64,000 bases of DNA, from positions 194,286,143 to 194,350,142 of the forward strand of contig NC_071387.1 of assembly GCF_022682495.2 (NCBI RefSeq), written 5' to 3'. The position numbers and the translations under genes were made by a program. The notes beneath the pieces are model-generated. The model saw only the letters and a list, made by a program, of their open reading frames with translations. It did not search any database and had not been told where the DNA came from. Source of the stretch: Desmodus rotundus (Eukaryota > Chordata > Mammalia > Chiroptera > Phyllostomidae). Below are positions 24,866-36,391 of the stretch, piece by piece (the stretch's first letter is position 1; each line of letters starts with the position of its first letter).

Positions 24866-25050
24866 GGTGGGGAAACATGATTAAAAATGATAAAAATAAT
24901 AAGTTGGTAAGGATATATCTATTATGGGGAGAGTAAAATAGGGCAAGGAGGATTTATGTTGAATGATATGGATTGAACATTTAAATAGTGTAGTTCGTGT
25001 TCTCTCAGTAAGAAAGAATCTTTGAGCAAAGAAATAAAGGAGAGTTGGAT
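24866..25050 (+). repeat. Possible ancient mammalian interspersed repeat
   Basis: The order 'gaagcttacaatgtaatggg', 'gataaaaataataagttggt', 'taaaatagggcaaggaggat' and 'ctttgagcaaagaaataaag' resembles a common old mammalian repeat whose consensus ends in a 'ttgagcaaagacctgaagg' phrase. I cannot give the family with confidence. Confidence 0.4.
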
Positions 25051-26709
25051 ATTGGATGGAAAAAATCTTTAGTGAGATTGAAACAAAATGAGAAGGATGG
25101 AATAGGAGAGGAAATCAGAGAAAAGGGAAGTACACCTGACAGTCATTCTGGGAATGATTGGCAATACTATAAAGATTTTGGTCATTTCTTCTCCCCAATT
25201 GCAGCCTTTTTGGTTAACTGGCATTTGCCTCTTTGTTCAGGAATTCAGCCTTTTCACCAACCATTGTTATCCTTCATAATTATTTTTCAATAATGTGCAT
25301 AGCCATTGCAATAATCCATAAATTAGATTAATATCTTTACTTCAAAGAGTTGGGTTTTATCATTCTCTTATACACCCACTGCTGAGGTCTCAACTTTCAG
25401 AAACATGTCTGACCTTCTCAACTGAATCATCTTCAAAAGCTTATAAAATATCAACCTTCTATGTCAAACTATGAGCGTACTTCCAATTAAAAAGAAACAG
25501 AAAGCTTCCACAATCCTTAGGCCCCTATATCTGTTTCTACTTTTATACAGCCGAAGTTCAATACGTTTTAACATCAATTTCTTTGATATGTTCACCTATT
25601 ACTCAGTAGCACCACCTTGCTTTCTGGTACTTATATTTTACTACAGATTATTTTTTTTAAATCTACAAGAATCATGCATTGCCATATTTGCTACGCACTT
25701 CTCATTTTAATTAAATATGAGTAAGCAAAGCTGACTTCTCTTGCCTTTTTTAAACACTCCTGGTTTGCCTTCTGTGTCACTGTGCACTTTTGGCTGTCCT
25801 CTGTGTTACTGCGTGTGTCATCCTGATATCATTTCATGGCTCCTCCTACTCTAGCCAGCCTTTCAATATCAGATTTACTAATGGCTGTGGTGTCAACACC
25901 TGCTATTCTCTGTGGTATTCAATTTCATGACATAATATGCCATTATATAGTGAGAACACCCACATTCTCTCTTCTTGACAAACTTTACAATGCCATTATT
26001 ACATCTCAAAGTAATTGTTTTAGAATGGTTGTTTGATAGCAATTTCATAATATTTTGAATCTGAACCAAACTGACATTTTCACATATCATTTTTCACTAT
26101 GGGAACATGCAATGTCACTATAAATATTCAGTTCTTCCTTTCATTCTTCAGTAAGGTATTGCTCACATAAATCTAATCATGTTTTGTTATTTTTTTTCTC
26201 TGAATTTCAGTTTGTATCATTATATTGTGTTTGGCCAATTAAGGAACTCATACAGTACTTTCAATAGGCTAGCTATTGATTACTTTGTCTTGACAAATTA
26301 GATGATGGTATCAGATAAAATTGTAGCAATTTTTCTTCCTCTCCATCATTTATACAAACTTTTCTTGAAGTATATCAGTGACTAAGAGAGATCGGTCTTT
26401 GATTTTGCAACAGGAGAATTTATTTTAATTATGCCCTGAAAATCTCAAAGGTTTGAAAAACTGTCACTGTATTTTGTTTTGAAATAAAGCAGATCTTTTT
26501 GGTTTCATGTCATATTTTCATAAGGGAATCTCAATGATGATATGGGTGAATTATGGGAAAGTTATAGTTCTATCCGATTACAAGTATGTTGTTATTATCT
26601 CAATGCCTTAATTCTCATTTACATACTTTAAGATTTTAGCCTTGCATATGCAGTTTATCTCACTATGGCTAAATCAACTTTTCTCACAGAATAATGCATT
26701 TAACGTGTC
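25051..26709. other. AT-rich intergenic sequence
   Basis: Only short frames. A 66-codon frame at 25836-26036 looks hydrophobic but has no family features. Confidence 0.4.
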
Positions 26710-26723
26710 TTGCTGTATTTGGT

Positions 26724-26763
26724 TGTCATTTATATATATATATACACATATACATATATATGT
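26724..26763. repeat. TA/CATA-rich simple repeat
   Basis: Alternating ta/catata units. Confidence 0.85.
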
Positions 26764-26799
26764 ATTATTGAAGATTATTTTCAAAAATTTTTGTCAATT

Positions 26800-27060
26800 T
26801 ACTTAAAATGTGGTTGTCTGCCTTCCTCTTATAAAATTGTAAGATTTTCTTACATAGTATTAACATGTTTGTTATTCAAATATATCTTTTGCAAATATTT
26901 TCTCCCAGAGTCTGGTTTGCCCTTTTATTTTCTAACAGTGCTTTTTGAATGGTTGAACATTTAATGTTGATATAGTGAATTTACATGGTTGAAGACTAGA
27001 TTTTGTAAATATATTTCTAAGAGTGTTTCATTTTGTTCTAGCATGAAGATAAGTTACTAG
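26800..27060 (-). mobile_element. Possible ancient L1 ORF2 fragment, antisense
   Basis: The phrase 'cttttgcaaatattttctcc' followed by 'ggtttgcccttttattttct' matches the reverse of a well-conserved L1 ORF2 stretch. The rest is heavily diverged. Confidence 0.5.
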
Positions 27061-27199
27061 AAGTATGTTTAATCTTTTCATGATTTGCTTCTAATCCTTG
27101 TTAGGGTGGGTACACTTCAATCTAGGCCTATCTTAGTTCCCTTATTAAAATTTATTCTTTTGCATACTCTACCCAAAATTGTGTATGTTACTAGGTCTC

Positions 27200-27433
27200 T
27201 CAGCTTTTACTGATTGAACTTGAACTATTCCCAGAAGCTATGAGCCCCAGAAACTGCATGCTCAGCTGCAAACTAGTGGCTCTTTTACCATCCTCATAAA
27301 GTTCTTCTCTATACACAGAAAAATCCAGAGCCACAGAGTCAAGGAGACCCAATAACTGGTCTCTATAATCCTGTCTGTTAGCATCTCTCACTTCTTTAAT
27401 ATTCTGACCCACAGCTCCTAGCAATAATAGCAT
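27200..27433 (-). pseudogene. Antisense open frame of 77 codons, protein-like, unidentified
   Basis: The minus-strand frame has a charged, balanced composition unlike the surrounding AT-rich chance frames: DANRQDYRDQLLGLLDSV, then LDFSVYREELYEDGKRATSL. I do not recognise the family. Upstream, the same frame is closed by stops near 27440-27520, with no exon-like splice signals that I can defend. It may be a short fragment of a retrocopy or an endogenous retroviral gene, or chance. It is too short and isolated to be called a gene. Confidence 0.25.
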
Positions 27434-28777
27434 CCTCCAAATGCAATCTTTGCCTTCTCATCTCAGTGAGATCACTGACCATCGTTAGGTTTCATGTTCT
27501 CTACTATAGTCTGGAAATTGCTTGTAAGTTGTTAAGTAGGTTGATCACAGGGCTTAATTAATTTAATTTCTTTGAGAGATCATAATTATGCTCCAACTGT
27601 TATCCAAATCTAAAAACATTTTTTCTATATATTTTCTATATTCTAGTTGTTTTTTTAAGGGAGGTTAAACATATATCTTTTACAAACAAACTATAGGCCA
27701 ATTAATATAAGACTCTCCATAACTGATCTAAATGTGGGTTCTTCCAGATAAATTAACAGCTTTTTTACAGTTATTGATTTTCCTTATATCATCCAAAATA
27801 GTCTCTCTTGGAGCAGAAGCCTTTCATAGAATGTGTCAAGAAATATCCAATATATCAATGGTATAATGATTTAATTTCTGCAAATCACCTATTCTTTGAT
27901 TAGACTAGATAGATATTGTACATATTTATTTTGTAATTTATAAGAAAATTATTCAAACTTAGAAATCAAGTTGAATACACACATCTTTAAAGTACCATTA
28001 GCCTTTATTTAATAATCTCTCCCAAGGAATATTTAAGCAAGGAATATTAGGAATACTCACCTGTGTTTGGCTATTTGATTTGTTATTTAATTTTAGCTGA
28101 AAGTTTGCTTTCTAGATTTATGTTTGATACAAATGATAATTCAACAGATTATTGAGTTTGGTTTTATGGTGATGAGGTAGAAAGGCAACAAACTGAAGTC
28201 TTTTAAACGTTGAAATTCCTTACATATTATATCCCACATGATTTATATGCATGAATGATCACTTATTGTTGCACCTATGGACATGATCATATGCAAAACA
28301 AAATGAGACCAGTGCAGTGAGTGTATTTGTGCAGATTTAAGAAGAATCATCTGAGATTATATATTGTCACAAAGGGAGCAGAGGAGCTGTTAAGAAAAGT
28401 ATTTCAATACTTTGACATTTTTTAAAAAGAGGAACATGCAGAAGTTTATTTAGCAAAAATTCAAAATCTATATATTATTTTTTTCTAATTATCTCTGGTG
28501 GATACCTGTTCTTTTATAGTAGTTAAAAAAATTATATTGCAAGTTTGGATAGACAGAGTAAGCAGGTTCTTATATATCTCACTGAGAAGTTGTTTAAAAA
28601 GTCTACCTGATAATTTTCTAGGAGGTGAAACATAATTGATTTTGTTTTTCTTTACTGTTTGAGAAGAGCTCACTCACTTTCAAGTTACATACAAACTTTC
28701 AAATTTCTGTTGAGTTGAAAATTAATCCCAAAGGTCAAGATTTTATTGTCCTATATTTTTATTTGTTAGCAAACATA
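27434..28777. other. AT-rich intergenic sequence, no feature seen
   Basis: No repeat or coding signal recognised. Confidence 0.4.
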
Positions 28778-29010
28778 TTTCAGCATTTTTTGCTAATTTT
28801 TAAAGATTTTTATTTATTTTTAGAGAAAGAGGGAGCGAAGGAGAAAGAGAGGGAAACATCAATGTGTGGTTGCCTCTCACATGCTCCCTACTGGGAACCT
28901 GGCATGAAACCCAGGCATGTGCCCTGACTGGGAATTGAACTGGTGGTCCCTTGGTTCGCAGGCCCGCACTACATCTACGGAGCTACAACAGTCAGGGTTC
29001 AGCACTTCTT
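28778..29010 (-). mobile_element. Ves SINE with target duplication
   Basis: The SINE body is 28997-28801 on the minus strand (head 'ccctgactgttgtagctccg', box-B-like 'gttcaattcccagtcagg', body phrase in reverse at 28863-28878, tail of T/A run at 28801-28825). The direct repeat 'ttcagcatttttt' (near 28779) and 'ttcagcacttctt' (near 28998) match at 11 of 13 positions. Confidence 0.88.
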
Positions 29011-29044
29011 TGACAGACTATGTAAAACTCTGTACCTGTAGTTT

Positions 29045-29470
29045 GCTGCATTTTTTAAAAAACATCTTTATTGAGATATAATTTATGTACTTACAAATCA
29101 CCCATTAAAGTGTACAGTTCAATGGTTTTAACATATGCACAGAGTTTTACAACCATTGCAAACATTTTTAGATATTTTTATTACCCCCATTGCCCCCAAG
29201 AGGCCATAGGCTGTAGCATTACCTCTCACATTCCCCTCCCATCTATCCCTGCTCCAGTCCTAGGCAAAACTTAGTCTCTAAAGATTTGCTTATTCCAGAC
29301 ATTTTAGAATGAAATAATAAAACAGGAAGGTTTTCTTTTTTCATTATTTTCTTTCACTTAGCATAATGTTTTCAAGGTTGATCTTCTGTTATCCCATGTG
29401 CAAGTAGTTCACTCCTCTTTAATTGCTGAGTTTGAACCAGTTATACCATTTCATTGGTTCCATTATTATT
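29045..29470 (-). mobile_element. Ancient L1M-type 3'UTR, antisense
   Basis: The plus strand reads 'catctttattgagatataat', 'aaagtgtacagttcaatggt', 'acttagcataatgttttcaa' in the order of an L1M 3' end in reverse. It is older than the bat-specific L1 copies. Confidence 0.75.
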
Positions 29471-30503
29471 TAATCTAATAAATATTTATAGGTGTTCATT
29501 CTGTTATTTACAAGTCATCTTCTTAATATCATTTTACAATTGCAAATAAACATTAGAAATATTTTTAGTTTTTAATTTTTTAATTTTATTTAGTATTTTG
29601 TATTTTGAAGAATAGAAGTAAAAGCATAATGCCAAAGAAAGCTTAGAACAGAATAAAAGCAACAAATTCATAGTATTTTTACAACTGTATATATGACATG
29701 TTAAACAAAAAAATATTCTTATCAAGAAAATAGCATTTTAAAAATTTAGTGTGATGCCAAGTAATCGATTCAGGCATACTTGCTATAGTTTTGTGTGACC
29801 TTGTGAAACAAAAAAGAAATGTCAAGTTTGTATTTGGATACATTTTTACTTTTATTCATTTTGTTCATTAGAAACATCTAAAAGGCCTTTGACATTATTT
29901 GCATTAATGCAGCTGTTTTCATTAATTCAAGCCAAACTGTGAAATGTATTGATTTCTGCATGACAAACCCATGAAATCAGTTCTTTACTGCTTCAAATAC
30001 TGCCTGCCTACCAAATATGCTCTAAATAAAAAAGGTGCTGTGAAATGACAAATGCATATCCTTCTTGTGTGAGTGTGAATAAAATAAATCTCATTATTAA
30101 ACTTTTTAAAGAAAATTAGAGAACTAGAAATATATACATATATCTATGGATGTTTTAATTACATGTGAATAAAAAAGTGTTGTGAAATTTGTCTTGGGTA
30201 TGAAATTAGAATTGCAGAAACATTCACTCTACACTGTAGGTTTTTTTTTATTATTTTGTTTTCTTTTGTTTACTAATCATAGTAAATGCATTGGACTTAC
30301 CAAAACTTTTTTGTCTATATTTTCTTTATCTCACCTTTTTACTAGTAAAAACTGTAAATCAATGGATTAGACTTACAAAAACTTGTTATAATAGATTTCT
30401 TTATATTACTTTTTTACATATATATGTATATGCAGGTTGGGATGAAAATAGGTTAATAGTTGATCATATGGAAAGTAATTCAAGAATTAATATACATTTA
30501 AAC
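29471..30503. other. AT-rich intergenic sequence, no feature seen
   Basis: No feature recognised. Confidence 0.4.
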
Positions 30504-30681
30504 AAGAAAAACACTGTTTCATTACTACTATAAAGGACACATGGAAAAAACCAAGCGGAGGGTTGAGGTGGGAGAGGGAGGTGGGTTCAGCTGGGGTGGG
30601 GTAGAGGGATGGGGAGAAAAGGCATACAACTGTAATTGAACAACAATAAAAATTAAAAAAAAAAGAAAAACACTGTTTCAT
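30504..30681 (+). mobile_element. Minimal bat L1 insertion (140 bp) with perfect 19-bp target duplication
   Basis: The insert 30523-30662 holds only the end of the L1 3'UTR ('ctactataaaggacacatgg', G-rich block, 'caacaataaaaattaaaaaa'). The 19-bp direct repeat 'aagaaaaacactgtttcat' sits at 30504-30522 and 30663-30681 without a mismatch. Severe 5' truncation and a perfect duplication point to a young insertion by target-primed reverse transcription. Confidence 0.97.
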
Positions 30682-30786
30682 GTGCTAACAACTGTATCCT
30701 ACTTTTGCCCTACCTGAATATGATAACAAATATATGCTGTTTCCAACATTAAGTTTATTCCTTTTAAAGTGATATATAAATAAAAG

Positions 30787-30789
<3 letters not shown>

Positions 30790-30838
<49 letters not shown>
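30790..30838. repeat. (TA)n microsatellite
   Basis: About 24 uninterrupted TA units. Confidence 0.97.
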
Positions 30839-30839
<1 letters not shown>

Positions 30840-31800
30840 TGATTCTTGACTCCTAATCTGAATTATTTACTTAGCATGCCACTTTTCAGTTGGCTCAGTT
30901 AATATTTAGTTATTATTCAAATCAGTAAAAATGTTTATACCAATAGTGTATTTATACAACCTGATTCCAAAAATAGTAGTAATCTGTTTTATTCAAGTTA
31001 TTTGCTAAAATATCTGCATATTTTATATGGAAGCATATTCATAATTATCTCATATTTCCACACTTGTTTTAAGAATATGTACTTAAAGATAATTAGAATT
31101 TTTTGTCATGAACATTTCTAACAATTATTACACTGTACATTATACATGCTTACAAGAGATGAATGTTTTGAAATTTTTGAAGTGTTTTTTATTTGAAGTA
31201 TGTTTTTGTTCGACCCAGTTAAATGAAAAGACAAAGTGAGACATTGGATTTTGGTTGAGTTATCTTAATCAGTTATGTTTATTCATTTTATTGACTAATA
31301 TTTCAGTTTGGCTTATATTATTTTGTTGCTAAGATGATAAATTTTCTAGGAACACACTTCTAAATTATATTTCAGATTTGTTCCCTTTTAGATTGGAAAG
31401 AAATAACAAGATATCAAAAATTCTTCTCTTTAAGCAGTGAGTATTCCTCTTCTGTGAAATAAAATAAACTTTTAAACGTAATGACTTTGTTGCATTTAAC
31501 TATTTCAAGTTATCCAACAGCAAAAAAAAATATATAGAAATGGCCTTTTCAATAAACTTTGTGAAAGTCATTACAACAAAAATAAAATAAACATAAAAAC
31601 ATTTCTCTTGGCTGCAACATATCTGGAGACTTGAAAGTCTTAGAATAATCTCTATTTTTCTTAATCTTTTTGTATTATTAACTACATTTGCTCTAGAAAA
31701 TAATAGCACTTATAGAGGTGGACTCATTTCTCCAAAATACATTGCAGTATTGCTTGTTAATAACTGTGGAGTTGGGTTGTAAAATTTCGATGAGTGTATG
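30839..31800. other. AT-rich intergenic sequence, no feature seen
   Basis: No feature recognised. Confidence 0.4.
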
Positions 31801-31802
31801 TA

Positions 31803-32681
31803 CAGTCATGGACAGCCAGTCCTCATTGTGTGCAGATTCCATATTTATAATTTTTTCTACTTACAAACGTTTCTTTACTTGTCACTCCAAAGTCAACACT
31901 TGCAGTACTTTTATGGTCACTCACTTGTGGCCATGTGCAGCAAGGTGAAAACTTTTTCACCCGTGTGCCGTGTGTTCCTGGCAGAGGTTGAACAAGGCAA
32001 TTGTCCGTCTTCTCATACCAGTTCTTTCTTCATGGTCTGTGTAGTTCTATGCTTTGCACTTTACTGTCTTTGCAGTCACTGGCAATTCTCTTTGTTTAAA
32101 ATGTCCACCGTGCATAGTTCTGAAGTGCTGTGGAGTGTTCCAAAACGCAAGAAGGGTGTGACGAGCCGCACTGATAAAATATGTGTTCAGGTCTGAGTTA
32201 AAGTGCTGTTGGCTATTAGCTCAATGCTAATGAATCAGCAATATAAAAGGTGGTACAAAAGAAGTTTTACAGTTTTGAGTATGCAAACCACAGTGTTTAT
32301 TACTGTATTGTTATTCATTAATTATGGTCTTATCTCGATACCGACTACTATAAACTTACTTTGCCCCACCCTATATATTAAGTAAGGTGTCTTTAAGCTG
32401 AAAAACATAAAATAAGGTTACATATGGATCAGTTGACAATGGTGTCATCGGAGGATCTAAGCCTGTATTTTCCCTAGGAGCAATGGTTCAGTCTCTGCTA
32501 TATTGGTGTAGGCGGTCATGTTACAGAACATGTCTCCTACAACTAGTGTGAATAAACTATATGATATTTTCAATCTGCAGTTGGAAATCCACATATGTGA
32601 AGGGCCAATATAAGTTGTATGTAAATTTTTGATTATGCTGGTTCCAGGCCCCTAACCCTCACATTGTTCAAAGGTCACCTG
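31803..32681. mobile_element. Tigger-type (TcMar) DNA transposon remnant, interrupted by a mariner MITE
   Basis: The right end, read in reverse, is 'caggtgacctttgaacaatg', close to the Tigger terminal repeat as I remember it. Inside, 'gttccaaaacgcaagaaggg' and 'ttcaatctgcagttggaaat' follow Tigger order. TA lies at both edges (31801-31802 and 32682-32683). The internal region is too short and broken to encode a transposase. The left terminal repeat is poorly preserved. Confidence 0.72.
32242..32377. repeat. Mariner-type MITE nested in the Tigger copy
   Basis: A ~132-bp element with inverted ends: left 'ggtggtacaaaagaagtttt' and right, in reverse, 'agggtggggcaaagtaagtt'. These match a known nonautonomous mariner terminal repeat type in mammals, from memory. 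TA dinucleotides flank it. Flanking Tigger sequence ('aatgaatcagcaa' and 'agtaaggtgtctttaa') is contiguous in the Tigger consensus as I recall it, which fixes the boundaries. Confidence 0.82.
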
Positions 32682-33020
32682 TATATGTATATGTATACAA
32701 TGCACATATACAAATGTATATATATATTATTATGTTTTTATTATTTAAGTTTATTTTAGTAAGTATAGAGTTTTTAAAGATTATTCTTTTAAAATGAGGG
32801 AATTCTACCAAAAATAGATCAAATCCAAATTAATTTTCACATAGAAATGGTACATCTTTAATATTGAAAATCCATTTTCAGAAGAGTCCAAAATATTTAC
32901 TTATTTATTTAAGATTTAAATCAATGGTGCAATCATTATTTAAAACAATTATATTTTTTAATCTACCAAATATGGGAAAATTACATATTTTAGAATAACT
33001 TGCTTTATATGTTGTGAATT

Positions 33021-33262
33021 AATAGTATATTAATAATAGTAAATTTTGCATTATTTCAATAAATAGTAAATAGTAAATATACATACTATATATATTTACT
33101 ATATATTTACAATAGTAAATAGTGTTACTATTGTAATACTATTTAGTATTACAATATACTAAAGTATATTTAGTATTATAACATACTTTATTATATAGTA
33201 TTTACAATGTATATACAATAGCAAATAGTATATTAATATCAGTAAATTTTGCATTATTCCAA
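33021..33262. repeat. 39-bp direct repeats around an AT-rich hairpin-prone block
   Basis: The segment 33021-33059 recurs at 33224-33262 with 36 of 39 positions equal. Between them lie many overlapping 'atagtaaat' and 'tttactat' units that can fold on themselves. Confidence 0.85.
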
Positions 33263-33974
33263 AATTGTTTCATTGACAAATATTTTACTTTCTTTAATTC
33301 TTAAATATTAACTAATTGATATGTTCCTCACATCATCAAAATAAAGACCGTAAACAAAACACAAGAGTGAGCAAGTTTTTTGAGTATTAGCTTTTCTTTC
33401 AAGCCATTTTCAGAAGACAGATGTTGAAATTGGTAGAGTGATGTTGCAGAGCATATGATTTTGATGATGCAGTTTTTGTGAGATTCTGAAGTAGTTCATC
33501 ATTAGAAATAAATGAAACATAATGACTTTATCCATGTTTATAAGCAGATCATAAAACAAAAATATACATGGATACACTTTAACATAATTGTGGAAATCAA
33601 ATTGTGTCTGTGGATATGTGTCTTTTTGGTTAATAATAGTACCTATGGCCAGGGTGTACAGAGTGTTTCATATCAGTGTGTTGCTGTAGGATTTTGACAC
33701 TAGCTGGCCTTTACCCAGGGACTTTCTGTAATCCTGGGCCACTTCTATCTCTATGAATGTGTAATTGGTCTCTGTGAGGAGGAGATAATCCTTAGAACAT
33801 CATCAAAATGTTACAGTAGTCCCTGAATCTCCCCAAAATAATTGTTTAATCATTGTAGATGGAAATATAAATTATGGAGCATATTATAAAATGTACTGTT
33901 TTAACAAATCCTTGATTATAGGAATTAGAGTTGCAAGTTTAGAATTTTGCATTGTTTTATATAAGGTCCTTACT
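33263..33974. other. Intergenic sequence, no feature seen
   Basis: No named repeat. A less AT-rich patch lies near 33645-33740. Confidence 0.4.
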
Positions 33975-34165
33975 ATGGAACTAAGAAATTTTATGTAGCA
34001 CCTAATTCTCACAACTATTCTTTGAATTAGATATTAACATGAAGCTTACTTCAGAATTGAAGAAAATGGAATCAGATAAGTAACCTGGCTAAAATTACTA
34101 AATTTACAAAATGTGAAGCTAGAATTTGAGCCTGCCTAATCTGATGTGAGAGCTCACATTTTATC
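33975..34165 (+). mobile_element. MIR SINE
   Basis: It follows the MIR order: 'cctaattctcacaactattc', a decayed 'gaggaaact' region, 'agataagtaacctggctaaa', 'gtgaagctagaatttgagcc', then 'ctgatgtgagagctcac'. Diverged, as expected for this old family. Confidence 0.75.
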
Positions 34166-34194
34166 TATCTAACTACTTGTGGCATTCTCATGGT

Positions 34195-34385
34195 GAGTAA
34201 AATGTAGCCATTTTTATTGTGCCAAAATATTCACAACAAAGTTTACTATTTTAACTATTTCAAGTGGAAATTCAGTGGTGATGAGTACATTCACGTTGTT
34301 GTGTAACTATCGACAACTATCTGTTTCCAGAATCCGTTAATCACAAAGGAAACCATTTTGCTCATCCTCAAATCTCATTTTCAAC
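34195..34385 (-). mobile_element. Ancient L1M 3'UTR fragment, antisense
   Basis: The plus strand reads 'tttttattgtgccaaaatat', 'gtacattcacgttgttgtgt' and 'ctgtttccagaatccgttaa', the order of an L1M tail in reverse. Confidence 0.65.
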
Positions 34386-35440
34386 ACTCTAGAATGTTTT
34401 AATTAGAACATAATGACAAATGAGAATAATAAAAACTGGAAAGTTTAAAATCATACCTAATGAATACTGCCAAATGAATACAGCATTTGATAATATAAAA
34501 ATGCTACCATTTCTGTTTCTTTCCACTGATTTAGTTGCATAATTATGGTTTAGCCACAACACCTGAAAGATCCTAGGGCTAAGCTCTATTCTTCAGCTCA
34601 TCCAGGAACTTGTCGTTTCTATTTCCATGCAAATTGAGTTTATATAGTGAAAATGAGTATCATTAGACTGTGAAATAGGTAGTCATACTATATATATTGA
34701 GAAAAGAATCACCTACTTTGTTATAGAAAAAATATAACAAACCTTAGAAAATGTAATTGATACAGGTATATTTGTCAAATAAAGTACTTTAGGGTGTTCT
34801 CGTATGAAGTGTTTATGTATGTTGATCAACTTCTCCCTTAGAGACTATGACAAAAGTAATGGGATTTTTTTGGCTTATGTGAAATAATAATTATTTCTGA
34901 ATCAAGTTTCTTCTGCTCAAATAACTGTCTGTCAAAACATTTTAAATAGAAAGAAATCACTCACATTTTGGATATAGTTCTTTGGAATTTTAATCACATG
35001 AAAGTCTGTTAACTTGGAAATTATAGCATTGAATATAAAACTTGAATAGGTTTCAGAAATGTAAATTTTAAAATAGCATTTAATTCACATAAACACATAT
35101 ACAGTTTTGCTTTCCACGGGTGATACCACAAAATAGAAATGAAATATAAATTAGAAAAATACACTTTTCATTTGACTACTGGAGCAGGTGTCTAGTCAGC
35201 TCTTCAAAAAGGTCTTGATAAATTATGTTAAAGTGATACTCTGTCCTTTCTTTCTTTGAATACTTGGTTAATTCCTATAAAATTTGTTTTCATAAATTTC
35301 ACAATAAATATAATTGTAATAACTATATTTATTTACTTGATTGTTTATTTTCATAAGGCTCTACAGTGTTAAATATTTTGTCTATGGCAATTAAACAGTT
35401 GACATCCATATTTCTGTCCTCAGATTTTGATGTAGGTACA
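34386..35440. other. AT-rich intergenic sequence, no feature seen
   Basis: No feature recognised. Confidence 0.4.
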
Positions 35441-35442
35441 TA

Positions 35443-35488
35443 ATGATAGATGATAGATGGGTAGATATTTGATAGATAGATAGATAGA
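35443..35488. repeat. Imperfect (GATA)n microsatellite
   Basis: Array of gata and gatg units. Confidence 0.92.
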
Positions 35489-35727
35489 ATATAAAACCCC
35501 AAAATCATATCATAAAACCAGTGCTAATGAGTGAAATTGACTAATATTGGGCCCAATAGAAATTGACCTAATAATACTACTGACGAGCATAAACTTAAAC
35601 ACTGGCTGAGCGAGAGAAGCATCAGTAGTGGCAGGAAGTACAGAGAATGAGTCAATTTTCAATTGTGGGAATGGGACAGTAATCACGAAGGGGTTCTAAA
35701 ATGTTTATTATTCAAACTCTGAGGTAA

Positions 35728-36030
35728 AAGTTATCTGATGTAAGCCATCAGTACCCTTCTGCTGTGTTTATTTCTCATTGCCCTGGAAGTGGTGATTTGC
35801 AGGCCGATAAAAAGAACTTGGAGGACTTTGATCAATATTTTTTCCTGCTTTGTGTAGTTCAACCACAGTTTAAGACATATGAAGGCCAAACATGGGATTC
35901 AGAATTAAGCAGCTTTGGTCAATATGATACATTTTTACATGTTGATTTCTTATATCCACCAGTATCTGGGGAGCTCCTAGAACTGTGGAAAGTTGTTTTG
36001 GGGTTTTTTGTTTTTTATTTTTCACTTTGA
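35728..36030 (+). pseudogene. Open frame of ~100 codons with protein-like composition, unidentified
   Basis: After an in-frame TAA near 35727 the frame stays open to 36030. It contains ADKKNLEDFDQYFFLL, then YEGQTWDSELSSFGQYDTFL, then YPPVSGELLELWK. Aspartate, glutamate, glutamine and tryptophan content is far above that of chance frames in this AT-rich region. It lacks an ATG at a plausible start (the first 'start' is a GTG). A second protein-like frame follows at about 36265-36374 (SADWDEVKPGVPPCVNLDLR), then 'aataaaat' at 36384-36391. The whole looks like a decayed processed retrocopy of a cellular mRNA, with lost frame between the parts. I do not recognise the parent gene. Confidence 0.35.
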
Positions 36031-36391
36031 CTTAAGCTAGCCATCATAAGATACTACATTTTCTTTGTAATGGCTTAAGGCAAGTCCTGTAGTATTTATT
36101 CAATGATTTAGGGATTTTGTGACAGGCCAGCAAAAAGACATCTGTCCAGAGTTGCTTTTTGGGCAATCTGCATCATTTCCCATGTCACCACCTCAATCCT
36201 TCATTAGATGTTTCAGGAGATCTTGCAAACAGTGTTGTAGTTAAGTTTTGTATTTTTTTTAAAACAAGTGCCAGATCCCACCGATCAGCAGATTGGGATG
36301 AAGTCAAACCCGGTGTGCCACCATGTGTGAATTTGGATTTGAGAATCGAAGTTTCAAACAACACTTTTGCATGAATAGTGAACAATAAAAT

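Noticed and set aside
25836..26036. Hydrophobic frame faintly resembling a GPCR segment
   Set aside because: A single short hydrophobic stretch in AT-rich DNA; no second transmembrane segment, no conserved receptor motif in any frame nearby.
35443..35488. Evenly spaced repeats considered as a CRISPR-like array (also 23502, 41137)
   Set aside because: These are tetranucleotide microsatellites without spacers, in a mammalian genome.
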